DNA of 5,085 nt from Chloroflexota bacterium (GCA_003158495.1 PMJT01000263.1:1-5085), one strand, 5' to 3'; shown: positions 1-5,085, numbered from the stretch's first letter. The notes: generated from the letters alone by a model not told the origin. Made by a program: numbers and translations.

Positions 1-32
1 GACCGCGTCGCCCGCCGACCGCGTGGCCCGGT
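1..32. repeat. Imperfect 16-base tandem repeat at the left edge
   Basis: Two adjacent 16-base units (1-16 and 17-32) both begin GACCGCGT and match at 13 of 16 positions. The array touches the window edge and may continue to the left. In GC-rich DNA such short similarity can arise by chance, so this is a weak call. No gene can be assigned to bases 1-73. Confidence 0.3.
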
Positions 33-73
33 TCGGATGGCCCAGAGTAATCGAGCGATGATCTGCTCCGGCC

Positions 74-862
74 ATGATCGGGCGCGTGGAGAAGCCAGCG
101 CGCTCACGACCTCTTCGATCGTCGGTGGTCCAGGACGATCTGAGGCTTGGCGCGACAATCCGCCTCTGCCGCGAGCGCAGCGGGCGACGCCAGATCGACA
201 TCGCCGAGGCGGTGGGAGTCACTCGACAGTGCGTCTCTCTGCTGGAGCGGGGGCACGTCGCGTCGTTCAGCGTCCACACCGTTCGGGCCATAGCAGCCGC
301 CGTCGGGGTGGACCTCTCGTTTGCGGCCCGCGGAAGAGGGGCTGAACTCGACCAGCTGATCGATGAAGGGCATTCGGCCATGGTCAATAGCGTGGTGGCG
401 AGCCTCGGTGCCGAGGGTTGGGAGACGATGGTCGAGTACTCGTTCAACGACTACGGTGACCGTGGATCGGTGGACGTCCTGGCGTGGCACCCGGAGGAGC
501 GGGCGCTTCTGATTGTCGAGACGAAGAGCCGCCTCGCGGATCTCCAGGCAACCTGCCGCTCGCTCGACACGAAAGCACGGGTAGTTCCGAAGTCGGCGGC
601 TCGGGATCTGGGGTGGCGAGCCGCTGTAGTGGGAGTTGTCCTGGTTCTCCAGGAGTCCAGCCGCGAGAGGGCGGCTGTAGCTCGGCGCGCAGCCATCTTC
701 GCGGCGAGCTTCCCGGCAAGGGACCTGCAAGTTCGTGAATGGCTTGGCCGGCCGGCTCGACCGCTTCGCGGCCTCTGGTTCCTGCAGATTGCAAGTGACG
801 CTTGCGCGAAGCGAGGCTCCAACGGCCGCCGGCGAGTTGGCCGGGTCGCCGGCGCCGATTGA
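74..862 (+). CDS. XRE-type helix-turn-helix protein with a C-terminal PD-(D/E)XK nuclease-like domain
   Basis: The protein is 262 residues from this start. Residues about 23-86 form a Cro/C1-type DNA-binding domain: QIDIAEAVGV followed by TRQCVSLLERG is the helix-turn-helix pair, and the segment ends in a typical VGVDLSF helix. Residues about 100-195 resemble a PD-(D/E)XK nuclease-fold core: a possible early acid E121, then D134 in GSVDVLAWHP, a beta strand ALLIV, and E149-T-K151 as the ExK pair. The tail is Arg-rich. Proteins joining these two parts occur in actinobacteria and Chloroflexota, usually annotated only as transcriptional regulators; no reaction or target is established. The start is uncertain: the ATG at 74 lacks a Shine-Dalgarno sequence, an in-frame stop lies at 59-61, and GTG codons at 86 and 125 are alternatives. 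The one at 125 would start just before the HTH domain. It may bind the palindromes 50-160 bases downstream, but this is speculation. Confidence 0.82.
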   Translation: MIGRVEKPARSRPLRSSVVQDDLRLGATIRLCRERSGRRQIDIAEAVGVTRQCVSLLERGHVASFSVHTVRAIAAAVGVDLSFAARGRGAELDQLIDEGHSAMVNSVVASLGAEGWETMVEYSFNDYGDRGSVDVLAWHPEERALLIVETKSRLADLQATCRSLDTKARVVPKSAARDLGWRAAVVGVVLVLQESSRERAAVARRAAIFAASFPARDLQVREWLGRPARPLRGLWFLQIASDACAKRGSNGRRRVGRVAGAD

Positions 863-914
863 CCGTCTGCCGGCCGCCCCGGACTGGATGCGAGCAGCCA
901 TGTCGTTCCGTCCT

Positions 915-939
915 GCAACTACCAGTTGCGAACCGCAAC
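915..939. repeat. Palindromic module, copy 1 (GCAACT-ACC-AGTTGC plus GAACCGCA)
   Basis: GCAACT (915-920) and AGTTGC (924-929) are perfect inverted arms around ACC. The right arm also pairs with a third element: GTTGCG (925-930) and CGCAAC (934-939) are inverted around AAC, so two mutually exclusive hairpins are possible. GCAAC at 935 looks like the start of another 20-base unit that then decays. Copy 2 lies 82 bases downstream with 20 of 23 positions identical. It could be a protein operator, an RNA structure or a remnant of a palindromic repeat family. Confidence 0.7.
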
Positions 940-995
940 GAGCGAGCGGCGACGACGGCCATCGGGCCAGACCGGGGACCCGGCCCGTCCCGTCG

Positions 996-1019
996 CGCAA
1001 GTACAACTTGCGAACCGCA
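996..1019. repeat. Palindromic module, copy 2 (CGCAAGT-ACA-ACTTGCG plus AACCGCA)
   Basis: CGCAAGT (996-1002) and ACTTGCG (1006-1012) are perfect 7-base inverted arms around ACA. The 12 bases TTGCGAACCGCA (1008-1019) repeat exactly those at 926-937. Against copy 1 the only differences in the 23 aligned bases are one in the loop and two that exchange a C:G pair for a G:C pair. The third arm is weaker here: only TGCG and CGCA can pair. Confidence 0.7.
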
Positions 1020-1047
1020 GGGCCCGTGCGGCTGGGATCCACGCCGC

Positions 1048-1216
1048 CACTCGGCCGGCCACTCGCCGCCACTCGCCGCCATTTGCCGCCGAGCGCCGGC
1101 CCACTCGCCGCGCGGCGCTGGTCACTCGCCGCGCTGCCGGCCCACTCGCGCCCGGCGCTGGACCCACTCGCCGCGCTGCCGGCCCACTCGCGCCCGGCGC
1201 TCGGCCCACTCGCCGG
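1048..1216. repeat. CACTCG array with 10/21-base spacing and a 42-base tandem duplication
   Basis: CACTCG occurs at 1048, 1060, 1070, 1102, 1123, 1143, 1165, 1185 and 1207, with a decayed form (CATTTG) at 1080. Intervals are 12, 10, 10, 10, 22, 21, 20, 22, 20 and 22 bases. The best-conserved part is a 42-base unit at 1123-1164 repeated at 1165-1206, with a partial third copy from 1207. Each 42-base unit contains two related sub-units of 20 and 22 bases, so the array probably grew by duplicating a shorter element. It ends 27 bases before the ackA start. Confidence 0.8.
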
Positions 1217-1230
1217 CGGCGCGGAACGGG

Positions 1231-1236
1231 TAGCCT
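1231..1236 (+). promoter_or_regulatory. Putative -10 box TAGCCT for ackA (leaderless start)
   Basis: TAGCCT fits the TANNNT form of a sigma-70-like -10 element and ends seven bases before the ackA ATG, so transcription would begin at or next to the start codon. This agrees with the lack of a Shine-Dalgarno sequence there. No -35 element is recognisable at the expected distance, where the CACTCG array lies instead. Confidence 0.5.
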
Positions 1237-1243
1237 ACGAGCG

Positions 1244-2470
1244 ATGCGCGTTCTAGTTCTCAACCCCGGTTCCAGTTCGCTCAAGTCGAGCGTCGTCGAG
1301 TCGGATTCGATACCGACGGCCGGCGCTGATGGCCGCGTTCCCGCTGCGCCCGCCACGGCCCTTGCGCCGCTCGGCCAGCTCGGCGTGGACTGGGGAGTGG
1401 ACGCCACCGCCGGCGGCGATCCCACGGACGACATCCGGGCGCTCCTCGCCAAGTACGAGGCGGAGGGCATCGCCGCCGGATCCCTCGGGGCAGTGGGCTA
1501 TCGCGTCGTCCACGGCGGCACCGAGTTCCGGCAGCCGGTGGTGATCACGCCCGAGGTTGTGGCCCAGGTCCGCGCGCTGACGGACCTCGCGCCGCTTCAT
1601 AACGGCCTCGCCGCGGCCACGATGACCGCCGGCCTGGCGGCGATCCCGGCGCTGCCGCACGTCGCCGTCTTCGACACCGCCTTTCACGCAACCCTGCCGG
1701 AAGAGGCATACCGCTATCCCGTCCCGGAGCGCTGGTATCGGGACTGGGGCGTGCGCCGGTATGGGTTCCACGGCATCTCCGTGGCCTGGTCCGCCGAGCG
1801 CGCAGCCGCGCTGCTGGACCGCCCCATCGGCGAGCTGCGGACCGTCGTCGCGCACCTGGGCAGCGGCTGCTCCGTGACCGCCGTCGACGGCGGCCGATCG
1901 GTCGCGACATCGATGGGCCTGACCCCGCTCGAGGGCTTGATGATGGGGACACGAGCCGGTTCGATCGATCCCGGGATCCTCTTTTACCTGCTCCGGACCG
2001 GACGCCTCGACGGCGAGGAACTGGCCGAGGAACTCGACCACGCATCCGGCCTGATGGGGGTCTCCGGTCGAACTTCCGATGTGCGCGAACTCCTGCGCCT
2101 CGAATCGTCCGGCGATGGACCGGCGGCGCTGGCCCTGAAACTCTTCGTTCGCCGGGCGGCCGAATGTATCGCGTCCGCGGCCACGGCCCTGCCGCAACTC
2201 GACGCCATCGTCTTCACCGGCGGGATCGGCGAAAACGCCGCCGTGCTCCGAGCCCGAATCGTCGCTCGGCTCGGCTCCATCGGCGTGGCCCCGATCACCG
2301 AAGAGCGGCCGGCAGAGGACGCGGTCCTGGCGCCACGCTCGGGGCCGGCTGCGCCATCGGCTCCCACCGCGTCGGCGACCAATTCCCCGGCGGTGCTCCG
2401 GATCGTGGCCCGCGAGGACCTGGTTGTGGCCCGCGAAGCCGCCCGGCTGGTCGGTGCCGCGAAGTCGTAG
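1244..2470 (+). CDS. ackA: Acetate kinase
   Basis: Acetate kinase (EC 2.7.2.1) is a cytoplasmic enzyme that interconverts acetyl phosphate plus ADP and acetate plus ATP. The 408-residue length is normal. The protein opens with the phosphate-binding MRVLVLNPGSSSLKSS (N7) and carries YRVVHGG (R87), LAPLHN (H119), VFDTAFHATLP (D144), YGFHG (H176), VAHLGSG (H204), LEGLMMGTRAGSIDPG (R237), FTGGIGEN and AREDLVVARE (E391), each matching a conserved segment of the acetate/propionate kinase family. Two features are unusual: the usual HLGNG motif reads HLGSG, placing Ser207 where Asn is common, and residues about 364-382 form an Ala/Pro/Ser-rich insertion before the last strand. The frame is open upstream to 926, but homologues begin at this methionine and a -10-like box precedes it directly. 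No phosphotransacetylase or phosphoketolase gene is adjacent. Propionate kinase activity cannot be excluded. Confidence 0.96.
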   Translation: MRVLVLNPGSSSLKSSVVESDSIPTAGADGRVPAAPATALAPLGQLGVDWGVDATAGGDPTDDIRALLAKYEAEGIAAGSLGAVGYRVVHGGTEFRQPVVITPEVVAQVRALTDLAPLHNGLAAATMTAGLAAIPALPHVAVFDTAFHATLPEEAYRYPVPERWYRDWGVRRYGFHGISVAWSAERAAALLDRPIGELRTVVAHLGSGCSVTAVDGGRSVATSMGLTPLEGLMMGTRAGSIDPGILFYLLRTGRLDGEELAEELDHASGLMGVSGRTSDVRELLRLESSGDGPAALALKLFVRRAAECIASAATALPQLDAIVFTGGIGENAAVLRARIVARLGSIGVAPITEERPAEDAVLAPRSGPAAPSAPTASATNSPAVLRIVAREDLVVAREAARLVGAAKS

Positions 2471-2499
2471 CCGGGCTGGATCGGGAGCCACGGTCGGCG

Positions 2500-2505
2500 T
2501 ATCCT
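2500..2505 (+). promoter_or_regulatory. Putative -10 box TATCCT upstream of the small membrane protein gene
   Basis: TATCCT lies 30 bases after the ackA stop and 19 bases before the ATG at 2525. Transcription from it would start near 2512, just at the Shine-Dalgarno sequence. The same hexamer precedes sufU on the other strand. No clear -35 element is seen, so the gene may also be read through from ackA. Confidence 0.4.
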
Positions 2506-2518
2506 CCTCGACGAGGAG
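2504..2518 (+). promoter_or_regulatory. Inverted repeat overlapping the ribosome binding site
   Basis: CTCCTCG (2504-2510) and CGAGGAG (2512-2518) are perfect inverted arms around a single A. The right arm belongs to the purine-rich GAGGAGAGG (2513-2521), an excellent Shine-Dalgarno sequence that fixes the start at 2525. In RNA, CTCCU and AGGAG could pair around a five-base loop and hide the ribosome binding site if transcription begins upstream, for example in ackA. Transcripts starting at about 2512 would lack the left arm. Confidence 0.45.
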
Positions 2519-2524
2519 AGGCCA

Positions 2525-3043
2525 ATGGGCGAACCGGAGTGGCGGTCGGACGACCGGATGGCGCCAGAGCCGCTGAACAAGTGGCAGCGGTCGCGGGTCA
2601 ACGGACGCGTCGCGGCCGAGGGGAAGTCCGAGCATGTCGCCTACCTGCTCTGGGAGTTCCTGCCGCTCTTCGCACACCGTGTCTATTTGAACCAGCACGG
2701 GCTCACGTATGCCGGAGCCTCACTCTGCGCGGTGATACTGTTCGCCGCCCGGTACTTCCTGGGCGGGCCGGTCGGGGCGCTCCTGCTCAGCATCGGCGCC
2801 ATATGTCTGGCCGTGCTGTGCGTCATCTCAATCTTCGATCGGTTCATGCTCGGCGAGTGGGTCGAAGAAGCAAACGAGGCGGCCCGAGCCGACCTTTCGG
2901 CCGAAATCCTGGGAGAGCTGGCGGCCGACCCCGAGCGCCTGGAGCGCCGGTGGTCTCGGCTCTCGGCTCGGCGTCTCATGATGTCCAAACCGGTCGAACC
3001 CAGGGCCATCGACACGCCCGGCCCCGTCTTCAAGGACGACTGA
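2525..3043 (+). CDS. Hypothetical protein with two predicted membrane helices
   Basis: I do not recognise this 172-residue protein. The first 58 residues are polar and then mixed, with an aromatic segment YLLWEFLPLFAHRVYL. Two hydrophobic stretches follow at about 60-79 and 82-104, separated by a short GGP turn, which suggests a helical hairpin in the cytoplasmic membrane. The rest (about 105-172) is charged and acidic to basic, with EEANEAARADLSAEILGEL probably helical. There is no N-terminal signal peptide and no catalytic motif. The GAGGAGAGG sequence four to eight bases upstream supports this ATG over the one at codon 12. It follows ackA by 54 bases on the same strand and could be co-transcribed, but a functional link to acetate metabolism is not shown. 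It converges with the hydrolase gene, the two stops being 11 bases apart with no hairpin terminator between them. Confidence 0.8.
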   Translation: MGEPEWRSDDRMAPEPLNKWQRSRVNGRVAAEGKSEHVAYLLWEFLPLFAHRVYLNQHGLTYAGASLCAVILFAARYFLGGPVGALLLSIGAICLAVLCVISIFDRFMLGEWVEEANEAARADLSAEILGELAADPERLERRWSRLSARRLMMSKPVEPRAIDTPGPVFKDD

Positions 3044-3054
3044 GGCGACCCTTC

Positions 3055-3891
3055 CTACAACTCCCCCGCGAGCTGGGCAAAGGCGCGGATCAGCGCCGGT
3101 CGGCCGGCGACGGCGGGGAAGGGTGAGAGGGGCATGGCGTCGTTGACGGAGCCGCCGTCGAAGCGAACGCGGCGGGCCAGCTCCGCCAGGGAGGAGAGGT
3201 CTGCCAGCTGACCTTCGACGAAAGCCTTGCTGACCACTTCGCCGTGGCCCGGGATGATCGGTTCGTCGGCGACGTCGAGGAGCCGGCCTAGCGTCCCCGG
3301 CCAGTCCAGCGGGTACGAGTCCTCGAACGAGGGCGGGCCGCCCTGCTCGACCAGGTCCCCGGCGAAGACGGCGTGGACGTCCGGCACGATGACCACGATG
3401 TCGTTGTCCGTATGGCCGCGGCCAAAGTGGATCATCTGGACCTTGCGGTCGCCCAACTCCAGGGCGAGGCGGTCGCGGAAGGTCCTCGTGGGCGGCGTGA
3501 CGTTCGTGTCGACGTATTCCTGCGCAAGCTCGGGCATGGCGGCGGCAAGTGCCAGCTGAGTGGTGGGGGCGTCGGAACGCATCCGGTCGGCGCAGCGCTC
3601 GTGGCCCCAGATCGCTCCGGGCAGGAACGCGGCATTGCCAAAGGAGTGGTCATAGTGGTGATGCGTGTTCGCCACGACGAGCGGCGCCTGGGTAATCCAG
3701 CGGATCTCGTCGCCCAGCTCGCGGCCCTGCCGCTCCGAGGCGCGGGTGTCGACGATCATCGCGTGCTCGTCGCCCACGATCAGGCCGATGTTCACGTTGA
3801 AGTCGAGGAAACGGCGGACGAAGACCTGGTCCGCCACTTCGCGCCACATGCGAGCCGCATGCGCGGCTGCCGGCCTGCGGTGCGGGCTCAT
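3055..3891 (-). CDS. Metallo-beta-lactamase-fold metal-dependent hydrolase
   Basis: The 278-residue protein has the full metal-binding set of the metallo-beta-lactamase superfamily: NTHHHYDH (H77, H79, D81, H82 of the HxHxDH motif), GRGHTDND (H160), VFAGDLVEQGG (D179) and IIPGHGE (H216). The N-terminal strands FNVNIGLIVGDEHAMIVDTR and the FGNAAF segment after the HxHxDH motif are typical of stand-alone hydrolases of this fold. Two metal ions, usually zinc or iron, are expected; the substrate cannot be read from sequence. Candidates include thioesters, lactones and other esters. There is no signal peptide, so it is likely cytoplasmic. The start is uncertain: the first ATG (3891) has a GGGAG only three bases away, which is close for a ribosome site, and the ATG at codon 15 (3849, MWREVADQVFVRRF) begins nearer the conserved fold. 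It is downstream of sufU on the same strand but 214 bases away, so an operon is unproven. Confidence 0.92.
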   Translation of the reverse strand: MSPHRRPAAAHAARMWREVADQVFVRRFLDFNVNIGLIVGDEHAMIVDTRASERQGRELGDEIRWITQAPLVVANTHHHYDHSFGNAAFLPGAIWGHERCADRMRSDAPTTQLALAAAMPELAQEYVDTNVTPPTRTFRDRLALELGDRKVQMIHFGRGHTDNDIVVIVPDVHAVFAGDLVEQGGPPSFEDSYPLDWPGTLGRLLDVADEPIIPGHGEVVSKAFVEGQLADLSSLAELARRVRFDGGSVNDAMPLSPFPAVAGRPALIRAFAQLAGEL

Positions 3892-4105
3892 CGGCTCCCG
3901 GCGGGGCGGCCGGAACCGTCCTTCTTTGCCCGATTGCGGCTATCCCTCAACACCAGGTTCGTCTGCCTTCCAGGTCGAATGCTCGGTCCGTGCGGCGCCC
4001 GCGCGGCTTCTCGATAGGATGCCTCGAAGAGTACTTGGTGACTGCGTCGCGACGCACGGCCTCGATGGTCCCAATTCGGATGCCGATCGGTTGGTTGGCG
4101 GCCGA
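3892..4105. other. Intergenic spacer between sufU and the hydrolase gene
   Basis: No gene is supported in these 214 bases. They contain the 14-base palindrome at 4043-4056 and an imperfect inverted repeat next to the hydrolase start (3893-3902 with 3909-3917). No T-rich intrinsic terminator follows sufU, and no good promoter for the hydrolase gene can be picked. I looked for a tRNA T-loop and found none. Confidence 0.6.
4043..4056. repeat. Perfect 14-base palindrome TGCGTCGCGACGCA
   Basis: The sequence equals its own reverse complement over all 14 bases and stops pairing at both flanks. It lies about 50 bases past the sufU stop, read on the - strand. It may be an operator for the hydrolase gene or part of transcript-end structure; without a following T-run it is not a standard intrinsic terminator. 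A chance match in GC-rich DNA is less likely at this length but possible. Confidence 0.5.
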
Positions 4106-4507
4106 CTAGGACTGTTCGGGCTCGGCTTCCGCGTGGGCCGCGGCTCGGTCCGCCAGGGCGTGGGCGACGGTGTCCAGCGAGAGGAGGGCGCACTTGAGTC
4201 GAGCCGGGCTGATGTCGACACCGATGAGGTCCAGCAGGTCGTCCGGCGTCAGCTTTTCGACGTCTTCGACGGTCTTGCCCTTGATCTCGTCGGTCAGCAG
4301 GGACGCGCTGGCCTGGCTGATGGCGCAGCCCCGGCCGGTGAAGGCGACCTCGCTGACAACGCCGTCCGTGATGCCCAGCATCATCGTGATCCGGTCGCCG
4401 CAGAGCGGGTTGGAACCCTCATAGCTGGCCGTCGGGTCCTCCAGGACGCCGAAATTGTGGGGTCGCCGGTAGTGTTCGAGGATGTAGTCGCGATAGAGAT
4501 CGTCCAT
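4106..4507 (-). CDS. sufU: SufU, zinc-type sulfur acceptor for iron-sulfur cluster assembly
   Basis: This 133-residue cytoplasmic protein of the IscU/NifU N-terminal family opens with MDDLYRDYILEHYRRPHNFG, the family's typical first helix. The three conserved cysteines are C36 in NPLCGDRI, C61 in GRGCAISQASASLLTD and C106 in ARLKCALLS; D38 follows the first. In the well-studied Bacillus SufU the equivalent Cys-Asp-Cys-Cys set binds zinc, and the protein accepts persulfide sulfur from SufS. The long segment between the second and third cysteines (about 44 residues, with a GKTVEDVEKLTPDDLLDL insertion) marks SufU rather than scaffold IscU. The C-terminus is an Ala/Glu-rich tail. It begins 17 bases after the sufS stop and is very likely in the same operon. 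The chosen ATG matches the family start; there is no Shine-Dalgarno sequence, but a TATCCT box lies eight bases upstream. Confidence 0.95.
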   Translation of the reverse strand: MDDLYRDYILEHYRRPHNFGVLEDPTASYEGSNPLCGDRITMMLGITDGVVSEVAFTGRGCAISQASASLLTDEIKGKTVEDVEKLTPDDLLDLIGVDISPARLKCALLSLDTVAHALADRAAAHAEAEPEQS

Positions 4508-4515
4508 GTGTGTCG

Positions 4516-4521
4516 AGGATA
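4516..4521 (-). promoter_or_regulatory. Putative -10 box TATCCT for sufU
   Basis: On the - strand TATCCT lies in the 17-base gap between sufS and sufU, eight bases before the sufU ATG. Initiation six to eight bases downstream would give a nearly leaderless sufU transcript in addition to read-through from sufS. No -35 element is evident; such a site would fall inside the sufS coding end. Confidence 0.4.
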
Positions 4522-4524
4522 CCG

Positions 4525-5085
4525 TCAGCGCTCGAAAATGCCGACGACTTCCCGCAGGCCGGCGGCGAGGGCATCGATCTCGGCGGGGATCGTGTAGACG
4601 TCGAAGCTCGCCCGGGCCGTGGCCGCCAGGTCGAAGCGCTCGTGGAGCGGCATCGTGCAGTGGTGGCCGGCACGGACGCATATCCCAGAGCGGTCCAGGA
4701 TCTGGGCCACGTCGTGCGGGTGGATGCCCGGCAGGTTGAAGGCGACGATTCCGCCGCGCTCGTCGGCCTCCGGGCCGTAGAGCTCGATGGAGGGGATCTC
4801 GCGCCGCAGCTTCTCCATGGCGTAGCGCGTCAGTTCCCGCTCATGTGCCTGAACCGCGTCCAGCCCAATGCTCATCAGGTATTCGGCCGCGGCACCCATG
4901 CCGATGGCGGCGGCGATATCCGGCGTACCGGCCTCGAACTTGTACGGGATGTCGTTCCAGTCGGACCGGCGAAGGTGGACCTCGCGGATCATGTCGCCGC
5001 CGGCCATGAACGGGGGCATCGCCTCGAGCAGCTCGCGCCGCGCCCACAGCGCGCCCGATCCGGTGGGCCCGAGCATCTTGTGGCC
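4525..5085 (-). CDS. sufS: SufS cysteine desulfurase, C-terminal part (cut by the window edge)
   Basis: This is a pyridoxal-phosphate enzyme (EC 2.8.1.7) that removes sulfur from L-cysteine, giving alanine and an enzyme persulfide for iron-sulfur cluster assembly. The 186 visible residues begin at GHKMLGPTGSG, whose lysine (fragment residue 3) is the expected PLP-binding lysine. Next come PPFMAGGDMI, YKFEAGTPDIAAAIGMGAAAEY, RGGIVAFNLPGIHPHDVAQIL and VRAGHHCTMPL, where Cys (fragment residue 143, bases 4657-4659) is the catalytic sulfur carrier. The end, ARASFDVYTIPAEIDALAAGL, is typical of class-V aminotransferase-fold desulfurases of the SufS/CsdA group. About half of a normal 400-residue protein is present and the reading frame runs intact through the edge. 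The sufU gene 17 bases downstream supports SufS over NifS or IscS. Further suf genes such as sufB, sufC and sufD may lie beyond the right edge. Confidence 0.95.
   Translation of the reverse strand, partial: GHKMLGPTGSGALWARRELLEAMPPFMAGGDMIREVHLRRSDWNDIPYKFEAGTPDIAAAIGMGAAAEYLMSIGLDAVQAHERELTRYAMEKLRREIPSIELYGPEADERGGIVAFNLPGIHPHDVAQILDRSGICVRAGHHCTMPLHERFDLAATARASFDVYTIPAEIDALAAGLREVVGIFER

Larger units (their letters stand above)
863..1243. other. Repeat-bearing intergenic region between the HTH protein gene and ackA
   Basis: These 381 bases hold no convincing gene. They contain the two palindromic modules near 915-939 and 996-1019, an inverted repeat CGGGCC/GGCCCG at 963-968 and 982-987, the CACTCG array at 1048-1216 and the TAGCCT box before ackA. 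Several frames stay open across it only because the repeats are GC-rich and have few stop codons; the translations are low-complexity Arg, Pro and Ala strings unlike folded proteins. No intrinsic terminator with a T-run is visible after the HTH gene. Confidence 0.75.

Noticed and set aside
1048..1216. The regularly spaced CACTCG array as a CRISPR array.
   Set aside because: Units are 10-22 bases with no long unique spacers, the intervening sequence is itself repeated, and no cas gene is present.
926..1243. An open in-frame extension upstream of ackA that would give a 514-residue protein with 14-residue repeats.
   Set aside because: The translated extension is low-complexity Arg/Pro/Ala sequence from the DNA repeats, acetate kinases begin at MRVLVLNPGSSS, and a -10-like box directly precedes that methionine.
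863..1243. A mobile element or its remnant in the repeat-rich gap.
   Set aside because: No transposase fragment, terminal inverted repeats or target-site duplication could be seen; the palindromic modules alone do not show mobility.
1253..2698. A 481-codon open frame on the - strand across ackA.
   Set aside because: It is antisense to a clear acetate kinase with all family motifs. Long antisense frames are expected in GC-rich genes, and its translation shows no recognisable domain.
3044..3054. A bidirectional terminator between the convergent genes.
   Set aside because: The 11-base gap has no inverted repeat and no T-run on either strand.
3947..4057. A 36-residue GTG-started frame on the - strand in the spacer after sufU.
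   Set aside because: It has no ribosome site, no recognisable motif and a start lying at the edge of the 14-base palindrome; random frames of this length are common here.

Overview
The window is uniformly GC-rich bacterial DNA. It holds five recognisable protein genes: four complete and one cut by the right edge. The organism is probably a high-GC free-living bacterium, perhaps a Chloroflexota lineage of the Limnocylindria type or an actinobacterium. This rests on GC-saturated codon use, a SufS-SufU pair with a zinc-type SufU, and starts that look leaderless behind TANNNT boxes. The taxonomic call is an inference and no marker gene is present.

Left part, + strand. At 74-862 is a helix-turn-helix (XRE/Cro-type) protein fused to a PD-(D/E)XK nuclease-like domain. 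A 381-base non-coding stretch follows (863-1243) with two layers of repeats. The first is a pair of near-identical palindromic modules at 915-937 and 997-1019, whose differences keep the palindrome intact. The second is an array of CACTCG motifs at 1048-1216 spaced at about 10 or 21 bases, including a 42-base tandem duplication. A TAGCCT box then sits seven bases ahead of the acetate kinase gene ackA (1244-2470). After a 54-base gap carrying a TATCCT box and a strong Shine-Dalgarno sequence inside an inverted repeat comes a small unrecognised protein with two predicted membrane helices (2525-3043).

Right part, - strand. A metallo-beta-lactamase-fold hydrolase (3055-3891) converges tail to tail with the membrane protein gene, 11 bases apart. 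Upstream of it is a 214-base spacer with a perfect 14-base palindrome. Beyond this lie sufU (4106-4507) and the C-terminal half of sufS (4525 to the edge), 17 bases apart and transcribed in the order sufS then sufU.

SufS and SufU work together: SufS takes sulfur from cysteine and SufU accepts it for iron-sulfur cluster assembly. Acetate kinase joins acetyl phosphate to ATP formation, but no phosphotransacetylase or phosphoketolase is visible beside it. The other genes have no demonstrable pathway link. The part that existing gene families explain least is the repeat-bearing region between the HTH-nuclease-like gene and ackA.
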